Source of the DNA: Candidatus Methanobinarius endosymbioticus
GTDB lineage: Archaea > Methanobacteriota > Methanobacteria > Methanobacteriales > Methanobacteriaceae
Reading direction: 5' to 3'
Assembly (NCBI GenBank): GCA_003315655.1
Contig: NIZT01000005.1
Span: 1-64,000, forward strand
DNA: 64,000 bases
This document shows, piece after piece, positions 10,657 to 21,344 of the stretch (position 1 is its first letter; every line of letters begins with the position of its first letter). Under the pieces are notes generated by a model that was not told the origin of the DNA, ran no database searches, and saw only the letters and a program-made list of their open reading frames with translations. The position numbers and the translations under genes were made by a program.

Positions 10657-11317
10657 ATGAAATAAAAAACATTAAATCTATTAGAGGAAGCTATTTCATC
10701 TGCTGGTTTATGGGTTTGGGTTGAGCTAACTGATGATTCAATTCAACTATAATTTGATCATATTCAATTATATAAACCAATTCTTAAAGAAAACATTAAA
10801 AAGAATACTAATATTAATACTTATAATAATGCTATCAGTAATAATTATAAGCTAAATAATGAATTTTTAATTCATTCCTAGTGAATTAACTATTTGTCCT
10901 GCTAACAATGCTTTTTTCACTATATTTTATAATAATATAGATGATATTATTTTTCTTGAATCTAAAGAAGATTTTTCTCATGAAATATTGAAAAATGGTT
11001 TGAAATTTCAAAACTCTGACTCTTTTAAAAAAATAAACAAAAATTATTCATATAATAAAGATATTTTAGGAAAACTGAAAGAAGCTATTGATAAAATAGA
11101 TTTTTTATTAACTATTTCCTTTAAAAATTTTGCTATTGTTTCTGAAACTAATCAATTAGATTTTTTCAATGATTTTGAATCATTAAATGATGAAGCTATT
11201 AACAAACTCTCCAATCAATGGTGGGTTTATTGGCTTAATTATTGGAAGGCTAAAAAATCAGGAAAAAAATATGAATATGATCCTGCATGTGAAGTATTTC
11301 CTATTGATATAAAATAA
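10657..11317 (+). pseudogene. decayed gene of unknown function
   Basis: I do not recognise the family. A start ATG at 10657 is followed two codons later by TAA. The same frame then reads LNLLEEAISSAGLWVWVEL and DSIQL, then TAA where homologous-looking context suggests Glu, then FDHIQLYKPIL. A second frame resumes with ELTICPANNAFFTIFYNNI and DIIFLESKEDFSHEIL and runs to 11317, ending near WWVYWLNYWKAKKSGKKY and DPACEVFPI. At least two nonsense codons and one frameshift are present. The remaining sequence looks like a soluble globular protein. The nonsense codons outside homopolymers favour true decay. Confidence 0.6.
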
Positions 11318-11519
11318 GTGATTATTAAAATATTAACTTTTAAAACCATTAAGATAACAATTAATATAACATTAAAATATCATAAGATAAATAATTATTT
11401 TAAAACAGTTTAAAATATTTTAAACTAATTTTAAATATTTTTATTTATTTTTAATAAATAATTTTAATAAATAATTATATTATTTTTAAAAAATTATAAT
11501 TATTAAATATATAGATACC

Positions 11520-12269
11520 ATGAATTCTAACTCCCGTATTAAATCAGAAAATTTGAATATAGAAGATATAGCTAACTGTTTAAATGACCTAGAGAATATA
11601 GATTCTTTTTTTATATTAGAACGAGGAAATTGTAGTTATCTTCAATATATTAATTATATGGTTATATACTAATCGAAGAAAGAATTTACAGTGAAAATGG
11701 ATTTAAACATTTTGTTTTAGCTAAAGATCATATAAAAAATAGTAAAAATAGTAATAATAATAAAAATACTGGAAACAAAAATAATAACACTATTGAATTT
11801 TCTGAAAATAAATTAATTATTGACGATGATAATTTTAAAAGGTTTTCAAACGAATTATTTTCTATAAAAGAAGTTATCCGATCTGTTTACTAATTATTAT
11901 ACAAATATGCCTCTGAAAAATATTAATAAAAGAGATATTTCTGATGAATTTGGAAAATTAGAAAATGGTTTTGTTTTTATCCAATGGCTGAATTCTGCTG
12001 TTGACAAGTCAAAGAAAATTTAGATGAATTTGTGGAAATAATAGAACCATTCGTGATCGATGAACTAAAAAAAGATTGTGTTGGATTATATAATGCCTAT
12101 TGAAGATATTAAAGGATTAGAAAAAGAAGATAATGAGAAAAAAGAACAAAGCTTTAAATGCGTAGTTTTTAAAGTCATTGATGTTAAATGGGCTATTGAG
12201 TCAAGTATTGAAATAGCTATAAAATATGAGTTTTTAGAAGATATTCATATACTCAAAAAAATAAAATAA
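11520..12269 (+). pseudogene. decayed gene of unknown function
   Basis: The frame from ATG 11520 gives SENLNIEDIANCLNDLENI and SFFILERGNCSYLQYINYM, then shifts near 11660 to GYILIEERIYSENGFKHFV, and shifts again near 11890, 12020 and 12080, ending with EQSFKCVVFKVIDVKWAIE. The order suggests one ancestral protein of about 240 residues broken by four or more indels. The opening section resembles small bacterial domains in which a residue-level 'FILERG..YLQ' strand pairs with a later 'GY.IE.R' strand, but I cannot name the family. It ends the accessory group that begins at 8.4 kb. Confidence 0.5.
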
Positions 12270-12418
12270 ACTCAATGATGAAACTTTTTTTAAGCTTAAT
12301 CCAGAAGATTTTAAAAATTACTTATTTTTTGTTACTATTTATTATTTTTTATAATATCGATTTAAACTATTTATAATATTTATTACTATTTATAACATTT
12401 TTAGTAATTTTAATAATT

Positions 12419-12766
12419 TTGGTCATTGATTATGATATATTTTATTTAATTTATTTTATATTTAACTTAATTTATCTAATTTATCTTCATTTATTCCTAT
12501 TTAATTTTATTTATAATAAAAATCCTTTTATAACTGCTGTGTTGTCATTTTTCTTATTATGTTTAGGTCAATTTTATCATGGACAGATACTTAAAGGAAT
12601 ATTGTTTATGTTGATAGCTATTGTTTTAAGATATGTTAATGGTATTATTGGATTTTTATTCATACTTTATGCAATCTATGATGCATATAAAAATGCTAAA
12701 CAAATAAATCAAAATAATGGTAATTATTTTCATGATGAAAATCTTAAAAATGGCAATAGAGTTTAA
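12419..12766 (+). CDS. TM2-like small membrane protein
   Basis: The core FITAVLSFFLLCLGQFYHGQ followed by ILKGILFMLIAIVL and FILYAIYDAYKNAKQIN is the TM2-type two-helix hairpin, with the usual GxGQFYxGQ turn and aspartate-tyrosine end. The tail NGNYFHDENLKN is shared with the decayed paralog at 38.8-39.3 kb. The start is uncertain (TTG at 12419), and the N-terminus is an unusual run of hydrophobic residues instead of the zinc ribbon found in the paralog. A further frame from 12773 (MVFDEFGEKFHRKNADFSS) looks like the natural C-terminal continuation, so a one-base shift near 12760 may have shortened this gene. Confidence 0.6.
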   Translation: MVIDYDIFYLIYFIFNLIYLIYLHLFLFNFIYNKNPFITAVLSFFLLCLGQFYHGQILKGILFMLIAIVLRYVNGIIGFLFILYAIYDAYKNAKQINQNNGNYFHDENLKNGNRV

Positions 12767-12845
12767 AAATGGTATTTGATGAATTTGGAGAAAAATTTCA
12801 TAGAAAAAATGCAGATTTTAGCTCAAAATTCCATAATAAAATTCC

Positions 12846-13349
12846 ATGCTGGAAAAAAGGATATATTGGGGCAAAACACTTTTAAGATGGTTTTTAGTGC
12901 TTATTATAGCTAATATTTTATTGTGTGTGAGCACTGTTTCAACTATTGGTAATAATAATATTTTTGGAAACTTTGGACAATCAGGGAATGATGATTTATT
13001 TTTAAAAGAAGCTAATGTTGGGGGAATTAATTTTCATATTCCTGATGGCTATTCATTAAAAAGCTCAAATAATGGAAGTTATATGAGTACAGATTTATAT
13101 ATGAAGGATTCATCTTCAATAAGTTTTATTGTTAATTTTAAAACCCCTATTTTCTTTAGATCAACTTAAAGTATCACAAGAAGAAGGTGTTTATACTACC
13201 AAATATTCTACTATTGGAGGATCTTCTGGTTTTGAATCAATAAGTAATGCTACTACTATAAAAACATTTTATTTTGAAAAAATGTTGCCATTGTAGGAAT
13301 TTTATTATCTTCTGATTTTGAAAAAGATATTAAAAAAATAATAAAATAA
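12846..13349 (+). pseudogene. secreted or membrane-anchored protein, frameshifted
   Basis: Family not recognised. The first part has a hydrophobic segment LLRWFLVLIIANILLCVSTV, which looks like a signal anchor, then GGINFHIPDGYSLKSSNNG. The frame shifts near 13143 to FSLDQLKVSQEEGVYTTKYS and again near 13280 to VAIVGILLSSDFEKDIKKII. Both shifts are explained by one missing A in a short A-run. The extracytoplasmic part resembles the small PsbP-like or DUF-type domains that often accompany TM2 or zinc-ribbon membrane proteins in Methanobrevibacter, but that is only an impression. It directly follows the TM2-like gene and may have been co-expressed with it. Confidence 0.5.
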
Positions 13350-13767
13350 TAAAATATATATAAATGTTTGTATTTAATATTTTAGACTATTTTACCTATT
13401 ATTTTTCATTTATTTTTATTTTTTAGTTTATTTTCTTTATTTTTTTAATTATTTATTTATAAACGACAAATATTTTGTAAATTTTATGGTTGTTTATTAG
13501 CAACATAAACAACATAATTAAATTAATTATATATTTTACCTAAATTTTATTGTTATTTTTTCATTTTAATTATTTTTTTATTATATTTAGTTAAAATCTA
13601 TTTATAATATTAAATATAATATTATTAGTATATTGATAATATTTAGTTTAAAAAACTTTAGATTTAAATAAGATTAATTAACAATATAATAAATAGAGCT
13701 TATAATTTCTTTAAGTTCTTTTACTTATTTGTATTATAATATTATAATAATTAAAGGGGAAATAAAA
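13350..13767. other. AT-rich intergenic region upstream of adhesin-like gene
   Basis: A T-rich tract follows the preceding gene and A/T-rich sequence leads to the strong ribosome-binding site AAAGGGGA (13753-13760). No coding frame or RNA gene is recognised. Confidence 0.4.
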
Positions 13768-15816
13768 ATTTCATATTCGTTTAATAAAAATAATATATTT
13801 GGATTATTTGTAATAGCTATTATTGTCGCAGTGTTAGCTACAAGTTCTTTAACTTCAGTAGATGCAGCTACTATCCACATAAATAATAATGGAAATGATG
13901 ATACTGGAGATGGTAGTTCAAATAATCCTTATAAAACTATAGAAAAAGGAATTAAGAGTTTATCTGTAAATGATAATGTTTTAATTATTGGAGATGGAAT
14001 ATATACTGGAATTGGAAATAAAAATCTGATTATTACTAAAAATATGAGTCTTTATAGTGCTAAATATAAAGGACTTAGTAATAAAGATACAATTATTGAT
14101 GGTGAAAATAATGGTGATATATATTTTATAGGTACAAATATCACATTACATTTCTATGGAATCACATTCCGAAATTTAAATCTGGTATGGGTGCTGTGAT
14201 TTCCGATTTTGATCATAGTGTAAGCTATAATATTAGAGATTGTACCTTTAAAAATAATTTTGCTGTTTATGGTGGAGCTATATATAATTATATTGAAGAT
14301 TCAGATAATGATCAATATTTCAATGTTATAAACTGTAATTTTATAGGTAATTATGCACATGCATTACTTAATTCTGGAACAATATACAATGCACTTAGAA
14401 ACAGTAATCAAGTTTTCAATGTTCGAAATACTAATTTCACTGAAAATCAAGTTATAGGTTCTGCAGCTGGAATTTATAATTCTGTTCATGGTAATCAAAT
14501 TTTGAATGTTTTTGATTGTAATTTTAAAAACAATATTGCGATAAATGATTCAGGAGCAGCTATATATAGTATGGATGGATTAGGACAAAATAGTACTATA
14601 TTAAATTCTAATTTCGAAGATAATCATGGTACTGATGGACAAGGTGGAGCAATATCTAACTTTCGTAGTGATAATTAAACATTTTTTATTTCAAACTGTA
14701 AATTTATAGGAAACAGTGCATCTTATTTTGGTAGAGCTATATTTAGTGGTGATTTACAGCAGGTATCCAAAATTTGAGAATAATTAACTCTATATTTAGG
14801 AATAATAATGGTAATAGAACAGGTGGTGCAATTGCAATTCATGGATATTCTGATAGTAATATAACAGCCATTATTTCTAATTGTATTTTTTCAAATAATA
14901 TTGCTGTACAAGGTGGAGCAATAAGTAATAGTGGAACTCTTTCAGTTTTAAATATTAATATTATAAATTGTGATTTTACTAATAATAATGCTGATTATGG
15001 TTCAGCTATTGCTGGATTAGTCAATGGTAGTTTTGATATTAAAAGTTCTTCATTTGAAAATAATCTAGCTAATATTTATGGTGCAATTTATTTTACTGAT
15101 AATACTAGTGCAAATATAAAATATTCAACATTCATTGATAATAATGGGAAGTATCAATTGTTTAGTGATAGTCCTAATTATGTTAATGCTGATTATAATT
15201 GGTGGGGATCTAATAATATTAATAATAAAATTTATGGATTGAAACCAAATAACTATTTTGTTATGAAAATAGCTAGTACTGTAGCTAACAATAAATTAGT
15301 TTTATTCAAGTTTATGGAAAACAAAGTATTATTTTGTATTAAATGGTACTAATAATAATGCAGGAGCTAGTAATAACTTTAAATATTTCACAAGTAATTT
15401 GTATTATAATGGAAAACTTTTAAATCCATTGATGGAAGAAGTAATAGTTCTCATATGTAAGGCTAAATACTTTAAGTTCTAAAATCACAGCAAAATTGGA
15501 TAAAGCAGAATCTAATATTGTTTATAATGCTAAATTAAAAACTATAATTACAATTAAATCAATTTCTAACTCTAAAAGACTCACTGCATTTAAAATGATT
15601 TTAAAAGATCAAAATAAAAAAGCATTAGCTGGTAAAACTATTAAGATTTATAAAAACAATAAATATATTGGTAAAGCTAAAACTAATAAAAAAGGATTAG
15701 CTGTATTTAAAGTTAAAAAAAGTCTTGTTAAAGGGATTAGTAAGTTTTTAACAAAATATACTGCTACTGGAAATTATCTTTCTAGTAAAACAGCTAAAAA
15801 AGTAAGAATAAGATAA
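13768..15816 (+). pseudogene. adhesin-like surface protein, decayed, AUU at start position
   Basis: This was a secreted cell-surface protein of the adhesin-like family common in gut Methanobrevibacter. An N-terminal signal segment (FGLFVIAIIVAVLATSS then SVDAAT) precedes a right-handed beta-helix made of repeated units such as CTFKNNFAVYGGAIYNY, CNFIGNYAH and CIFSNNIAVQGGAISNS. It ends in an Ig-like domain (GKTIKIYKNNKYIGKAKTNK...AVFKVKKSL). The codon 7 nt after GGGGA is ATT at 13768; the nearest normal start, TTG 13729, lies before the ribosome-binding site. Lesions: frameshift near 14188, TAA for a likely CAA at 14676-14678, frameshifts near 14765 and 15340-15490. Confidence 0.75.
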
Positions 15817-16143
15817 TATATAAAAAATTATATAATAATTTTTAATCTATTATATATTTATTATTTATTTTTATTTTATTTTTTTTATTCTATCTAATTT
15901 TTTTATTTATTCTATTTTTTTAACTATATTCTATTCTTTTATAATCCATGTTAATTTTCTATTTTATTTTTTATTATTTTTATTTAATTTTATTATTTCA
16001 ATATTTTTATAGTTGAATATTTTATAATTATATAAAATATGGATAAATATAAAAATAATTAATAACATAATATAATTATTAAAGTTATGATTTAATATTA
16101 TTATAAATAATGATTAATGTGTAATTATTATTGGAGATATGAC
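15817..16143. other. T-rich intergenic region
   Basis: Begins with long T-rich tracts after the adhesin-like gene, compatible with oligo-T termination, and ends with GGAG (16133-16136) before the pentapeptide gene. Nothing else is seen. Confidence 0.4.
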
Positions 16144-16547
16144 ATGAAGGACTTTAGAAAAGCTAATTTAGCAGGTTCTGATTTAAGAAATAAAAACTTC
16201 GAGAATATTATTTTAGAAGAGTAAATTTAAGTAATGCTGACATATCTGGAGTTAATATTCGAAATTGCGATTTTACTTGTGCAAATCTCAAAGATGCTAA
16301 ATTGAATGGTTCTAATTTTCATTGAACTAATTTCTGTGGTGCAGATATGAGTGATTGTGATCTTAAAGACATGGATTTGACTGGTGTTGATTTTTCAAGA
16401 ACTAAATTAATCAATGCTAATTTAAATGGAACAAATTTAGATAAAGCATATATTAGAGGCACAGATATTAGAGAGGTAAACTTTGATAAAGTAAATCTTG
16501 AAGGTGCAATTATTAAACTTGTCTATGATGAAAATATAAAAGATTAA
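16144..16547 (+). pseudogene. pentapeptide-repeat protein, decayed
   Basis: The translation is a run of A(N/D)LxX-type pentapeptides: FRKANLAGSDLRNKNF, VNLSNADISGVNIRNCDF, CANLKDAKLNGSNF and SDCDLKDMDLTGVDFSRTKL, then TNLDKAYIRGTDIREVNF. These form a four-sided beta-helix. The frame breaks near 16212, and TGA at about 16324 replaces a codon inside the repeat run (most likely TGG). The start ATG at 16144 follows GGAG. Pentapeptide proteins have varied roles, including gyrase protection, and none can be assigned here. Confidence 0.75.
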
Positions 16548-16861
16548 GAAATTTGTAGGTCAGAATACATAAATTAAATATAATCTAAAATATAACAATA
16601 ATATTTTAGTAATATTTTTTCATTAAATTGGTATTTACCAACAATTAAATTAATATATAACAATTTAATAATAATATAATTGGCTTGATTGGTTTTAATT
16701 TATAGGAAAATAATGAATTAAAACTTGATCATTTTACTTTAAATAATCTAAATAAATTTTATCTTGTAAAATATCACATAATAAGATTAAATTTAATCAT
16801 TAATCATTTATTAAATATAAATTTTAGTATTGATAGGAATTTTAAGATTCAGGAGATTTCG
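16548..16861. other. AT-rich intergenic region upstream of purA
   Basis: Contains the likely purA promoter and, at its 3' end, GGAG five bases plus spacer before the purA ATG. No coding frame is supported. Confidence 0.4.
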
Positions 16862-17884
16862 ATGACTTGTAATATTTTAGTTGGTGGGGCTTGGGGAGAC
16901 GAAGGTAAAGGAAAATGTATTACTTATCTTTGTGATAATGATAAACCTAATATAATAGCTCGTGCGGGTGTAGGACCAAATGCTGGTCACTCTGTAGAAT
17001 TTAATGGTGAAAAATATGGTTTACGCCTTACTCCTTCTGGTTTTGTAAATAGAGAAGCAAAACTCCTTATTGGTGCAGGAGTTCTTGTTGACCCGGAAGT
17101 ATTTTTTCATGAGCTTGATTATCTTGATAAATATGACATTAAAAGTAGATCATTTATGGATTATAGATGTTCTATGATAAATTCTGAACACAAAGACCGT
17201 GACCGTGGTTCAGAACATCTTTTTAAGAAAATAGGTAGTACTGGCACTGGATGTGGCCCAGCTAACTCTGATAGGGTTTTAAGAACAGCTAAAATGGCTA
17301 AAGATCTTTCTGAACTTGAAAATTATATCTCTGATGTTCCTTTGGAAATTAATGAAGCTATTGATAATGGTGAAGATGTTTTTATTGAAGGTTCTCAAGG
17401 CTTTGGACTTTCTCTTTATTATGGGACTTATCCATATGTCACTAGTAAAGATACAACTGCTAGTACTTTTGCAGCTGACGTTGGTGTAGGACCAACTAAA
17501 ATTGATGATGTAATTATTGTATTTAAATCTTATATAACTAGGGTAGGCGAAGGTCCTTTCCCTTCTGAAATGCCTCAAGAACAAGCTGAAGATATGGGTA
17601 TTGAAGAATATGGAACTGTTACTGGAAGAAGACGAAGAATAGGTTCATTTGATATGGACTTAGCTAAAGAAGCTTGTATGATAAATGGTGCTACTCAAAT
17701 AGCTCTTACTTGTGTTGATCGTCTTTACCCAAGTTGTGAAAGAACTCAGGATTATTCTGCACTTTTTGGAGAAACAAAAGACTTTATTAATGAAATTGAA
17801 GAAGAAACAGGTATTCCAGTTACAATAATATCTACTGGTCCTGATTTGAAAGCTACTATTGATCTTAGAAAAGAATTATTATAA
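16862..17884 (+). CDS. purA: adenylosuccinate synthetase, archaeal short form
   Basis: PurA converts IMP and aspartate to adenylosuccinate with GTP, the first committed step to AMP. At 340 residues it matches the shortened archaeal form rather than the 430-residue bacterial one. Visible motifs are the N-terminal phosphate loop [16 protein letters not shown] (about 7-22), [12 protein letters not shown] with the catalytic His (about 38-49), [30 protein letters not shown] and [16 protein letters not shown], which contacts IMP and GTP. The ATG follows GGAG with good spacing. It is intact. The following gene is a decayed transporter 40 bp away. Confidence 0.95.
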   Translation: MTCNILVGGAWGDEGKGKCITYLCDNDKPNIIARAGVGPNAGHSVEFNGEKYGLRLTPSGFVNREAKLLIGAGVLVDPEVFFHELDYLDKYDIKSRSFMDYRCSMINSEHKDRDRGSEHLFKKIGSTGTGCGPANSDRVLRTAKMAKDLSELENYISDVPLEINEAIDNGEDVFIEGSQGFGLSLYYGTYPYVTSKDTTASTFAADVGVGPTKIDDVIIVFKSYITRVGEGPFPSEMPQEQAEDMGIEEYGTVTGRRRRIGSFDMDLAKEACMINGATQIALTCVDRLYPSCERTQDYSALFGETKDFINEIEEETGIPVTIISTGPDLKATIDLRKELL

Positions 17885-17922
17885 TAATTATTATAATAAT
17901 TATATTGTATCTTTATAGATCA

Positions 17923-19636
17923 ATTACTTTTCTTTTTTTTATTTCTATTATAAAAGAACTATTTCCAATTCTTAAATGGGGAAAAACTTATAATAAAAAA
18001 TTTTTAAGATTAGATGTTATAGCTGGAATTACACTTGGACAATTATTATTCCAGAAACTATTGCTTATTCTTCATTAGCAGGTTCACTCCTCAAGCAGGT
18101 TTATATGCTGCATTTGCTTTTCTTTTAGTTTATTTTATATTTGGAACTTCTAATCAACTTTCAGTAGGTCCAACTTCAGCTTTATCTATTTTGGTAGGTT
18201 CTACAATTGGTACACTTACACTAGTTAATCCTTCAAATTTTTGGGCAACTGCTTCTTTTGTTGGTTTATTGGTAGGTTTATTTTCTATAGCTGCCTGGTT
18301 ACTCCATATGGAATTCATTTCTAGATTAATCTCTAAAACAGTATCGACTGGATTTTCTACAGGGGCAACAGTTTATATAGCTGTAACACAATTACCTAAA
18401 TTAATAGGAATTCAAGAAACAAATAGTGGGGTTTTTACAAGATTATTATTTATTGGATCTCATATTAATGAGATAAATCTAATTACTTTAGCAATTGGTA
18501 TAATAGCTATTATTTATCTTTTTTTAAGTGAAAAATATATTTCAAAAATTCCTAATGCATTGATTATAGTGGCTATACCTATATTATTGTTTTTATTTGC
18601 TGATTTAAATTGGTTAAGTGTTAATTTAACAGGCATAATTCCTGTTGGACTTCCAACATTTGAAATTCCTAAAATTCCAATGATAGATTTAGGATTAATT
18701 ATAAATTTAGCTACTTTTTGTTTTATATTAAGTTATGTTGAAGGAATGGGTGCAACGAAAATGTTATCAATAAAAAATGAAGATGATTCTGTAGACAATA
18801 ATAAAGAATTACTTGCATTAGGTTTAGCTAATGTTTCATCTGGTTTAGCTCAAGGATTTCCAGTTGGTGGTAGTCTTTCACGTTCTGCAATAAATGAAGA
18901 ATCTGGTTCAAAATCTCCTTTTTCAAGTTTAATTTCTGCATTAATTGTAATTTTAGTAATATTATTTTTAGCTGACTTTTTTAGCAATCTTCCTGAAACT
19001 ATATTGGCAGCTATTATTATTGTAGCTGTAACAAGATTTTTTAATTTAAATAAATTAAAAAGATATTATAAGATAAGTAAAAAAGAGTTTGTATATGCAA
19101 TGGCTACTTTTTTAGGAGTAATATTCTTTGGAATTTTAGAAGGAATTATTATTGGAATCACGATATCTGTTTTAGGAATAGTTTACAGTGTTTATAATCC
19201 AAAAATTGTGGAATTGGGGCGTGTTAAAGGCACAAAACTATATAAAAATGTTGAATCGCATGAATCGGAGGAAAATTCTCCTGATATATTAATTCTTAGA
19301 ATTGAAAGTGCACAAGTTTTTATTAATTCAGAAAATATTAATAGAGAAATATTAAAGAGAATAAAATCTAAAAAAGGTGTTTCAGTACTTGTATTAAATA
19401 TGGGAGATACAGATTATTTAGATATACCTGGAGCTGAAAATCTTGAAATTTTACAGAACACTCTTGAAAAAAAGGCATTGAACTTAGATTAGCTCATTTA
19501 AATTCTCAAGTTAAAAAAATTTTTGTGGAAAATGGGATTGAATAAAAAATTAAACATGTATAAAGGAATATATCCAACAATCGATGATATTGTAAATAAT
19601 TTGGAAAAAAAGTATTATTCTGAAGATGATATTTAA
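17923..19636 (+). pseudogene. SulP-family anion transporter with STAS domain, decayed
   Basis: The ancestor was a SulP/SLC26 membrane transporter with a cytoplasmic C-terminal STAS domain. The N-terminal ILKWGKTYNKKFLRLDVIAG and the next TM segments, including QAGLYAAFAFLLVYFIFGTS and VGPTSALSILVGSTIGTL, are typical, as are SGLAQGFPVGGSLSRSAINE and the STAS part. At least five lesions occur: one A missing near 18039, one C missing near 18090, one A missing in the A-run near 19470, TAA near 19542, and another indel near 19560. The ancestral end is 19636. The start is unclear, with no ATG or ribosome-binding site upstream. Function is almost certainly lost. Confidence 0.85.
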
Positions 19637-19725
19637 GATAATATAATATAAAAAAAATTTATAAAAATAATTTACTAATAATAATAATTTATAGAAAAGG
19701 TAATTAATTAATAATTGGATATTAT

Positions 19726-20514
19726 TTAATCGAACGTATAAGTTTGTTTTAGAGTACCATATTCTCCATTTTTAATTGAATTTTCTATAAAATCTAGAGA
19801 TTTTTCAATAGAAATATTTAAATCACTTTTTTTTATCATATAGCCTGTTAAAGCTGCTGAAAATGAACAACCGCTACCATGAACATTTTTTGTTTCAAAA
19901 AGAGTTTTTTTAATAGTTTTTATTTGGTTTGTTTTTTTGTTAAAAATGGTATTTATGCCATTGAGATGACCTCCTGTGATTATTACATTGGAAATTTTTC
20001 CAATTTGGCATGCAGCTTCCATGGCATCTTCTTCATTATTAATTTCTATATTAGAAAGAATTTCTGCTTCAGATATATTAGGAGTAACTATTAAACATTG
20101 TGGTAATAGATATTTTTTAAGAGCCTTTGAAATTTCTTCTTTTACCTGTTCTATTTCATTTTTTTCTTCTAATAGTGATCCTCCTGCACTTGCAACCATG
20201 ACAGGATCTATAACTATATTAATATCATATTCTTTAACTTTTTTAGCTACAGCTTTAATTATTTCTTTAGAATATAACATTCCAGTTTTTCCATAATTAA
20301 TATATTCACTATATGCATCAAAAATCGAATCTATTTGTTCTTTAATATAATTTATATCTATTGGCATAAGAGAAAAAACTTTATTAGGATTTTGTGTTGT
20401 TAAAGCAGTTATAGCAGAGGTTCCATGAATTCCTAATGCAGCAAATATTTTCATATCAGCTATTATTCCGGCTCCTCCTGAAGGATCAAATCCTGCAATT
20501 GATATTCCCATCAT
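19726..20514 (-). CDS. thiD: hydroxymethylpyrimidine/phosphomethylpyrimidine kinase
   Basis: ThiD phosphorylates 4-amino-5-hydroxymethyl-2-methylpyrimidine and its monophosphate in thiamine synthesis. It is a ribokinase-fold enzyme: the N-terminal ISIAGFDPSGGAGIIADMK (from about residue 4), KTGMLYSKEII, IVIDPVMVASAGGSLLE and the C-terminal NVHGSGCSFSAALTGYMIKK with the catalytic aspartate region replaced in the usual GSGCxFSA context. The length of about 262 residues is normal for the single-domain form without ThiN. I chose ATG 20514 (MMGISIAG), not the upstream TTG 20523. It lies downstream of cofC on the same strand with about a 115-bp gap. Confidence 0.9.
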   Translation of the reverse strand: MMGISIAGFDPSGGAGIIADMKIFAALGIHGTSAITALTTQNPNKVFSLMPIDINYIKEQIDSIFDAYSEYINYGKTGMLYSKEIIKAVAKKVKEYDINIVIDPVMVASAGGSLLEEKNEIEQVKEEISKALKKYLLPQCLIVTPNISEAEILSNIEINNEEDAMEAACQIGKISNVIITGGHLNGINTIFNKKTNQIKTIKKTLFETKNVHGSGCSFSAALTGYMIKKSDLNISIEKSLDFIENSIKNGEYGTLKQTYTFD

Positions 20515-20630
20515 ATTAATCAATTATTTTTATTAAGTAATATATTTCTTATTAGAATATTTTTTAATTATAATTTATTTTTTTTTTCTTCAATTGATTC
20601 TTTAATTTTTTATTAATAGGTTCTTATTAA

Positions 20631-21305
20631 TTAATTTAATTTTTTAACTTTCAATCGTTCTGCACCATGAACAGATTCAACTTCTATTTTTAAACTTTTT
20701 AAATAGGATTGTGTTTCAGATCCAGAACCATGAATCATTATTTCACCAAGATCTTCAGTAGTATTTACATCTAAAGACATATAGAATGAATCATAAATAA
20801 TTGGGTCGAAACCATTATTATTTGCTTCTTTGACATGATTTTTGAAACTAAAATTTCCAAATTTCATATCTATAGCTAATGGTTTAATAATAAGTCCATT
20901 TGTCCCCCCTCCTTTTGAAGGAGCGATAATAAAATCAAGCACTTTTGCTGATTCTATCAATGCATCTATGTTCGCTTTAGATATAAGTGGAATATCTGAA
21001 GGAACTATAAATACTTTTTCGGTTTCATGTCTACACCAATCCATAGCTTGCTCAATAGCTGTATTTAAATTTAACACTTCATTTTCTACTAAAGTTAATA
21101 CTTCAAGTTGATTTGCATATTCTAAGACTTCTTTATCTGCACTTATTATTACTACCTCATCAACAATAGGTTTTAAAGTTTTAGTAACATCTTTAAGCAT
21201 TGCTGTAAGAAGATTTTCTCTTTCTTTTAATTCTAAAAAAGGAGATAATCGTGTTTTAGCATTTGAAAATTTGGATACTGGTATAATTGCGTATATTTTA
21301 TCCAT
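20631..21305 (-). CDS. cofC: 2-phospho-L-lactate guanylyltransferase
   Basis: CofC activates 2-phospholactate (or phosphoenolpyruvate in some lineages) with GTP for coenzyme F420 synthesis. The N-terminal IYAIIPVSKFSNAKTRLSPFL is the nucleotidyltransferase loop with the signature K-x-x-KTRL. VVIISADKEVLEYA, IVPSDIPLISKANIDALI (the metal-binding D of the DxP block) and APSKGGGTNGLIIKP complete the Rossmann-like core. At 224 residues it has the normal length. It is 39 bp downstream of proS on the same strand, so the two are probably cotranscribed. F420 is central in methanogenesis, consistent with the gene being intact. Confidence 0.93.
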   Translation of the reverse strand: MDKIYAIIPVSKFSNAKTRLSPFLELKERENLLTAMLKDVTKTLKPIVDEVVIISADKEVLEYANQLEVLTLVENEVLNLNTAIEQAMDWCRHETEKVFIVPSDIPLISKANIDALIESAKVLDFIIAPSKGGGTNGLIIKPLAIDMKFGNFSFKNHVKEANNNGFDPIIYDSFYMSLDVNTTEDLGEIMIHGSGSETQSYLKSLKIEVESVHGAERLKVKKLN

Positions 21306-21344
21306 TTAAATCTACTCTTTTGTTTTGACCTTTTTAACGTTATT

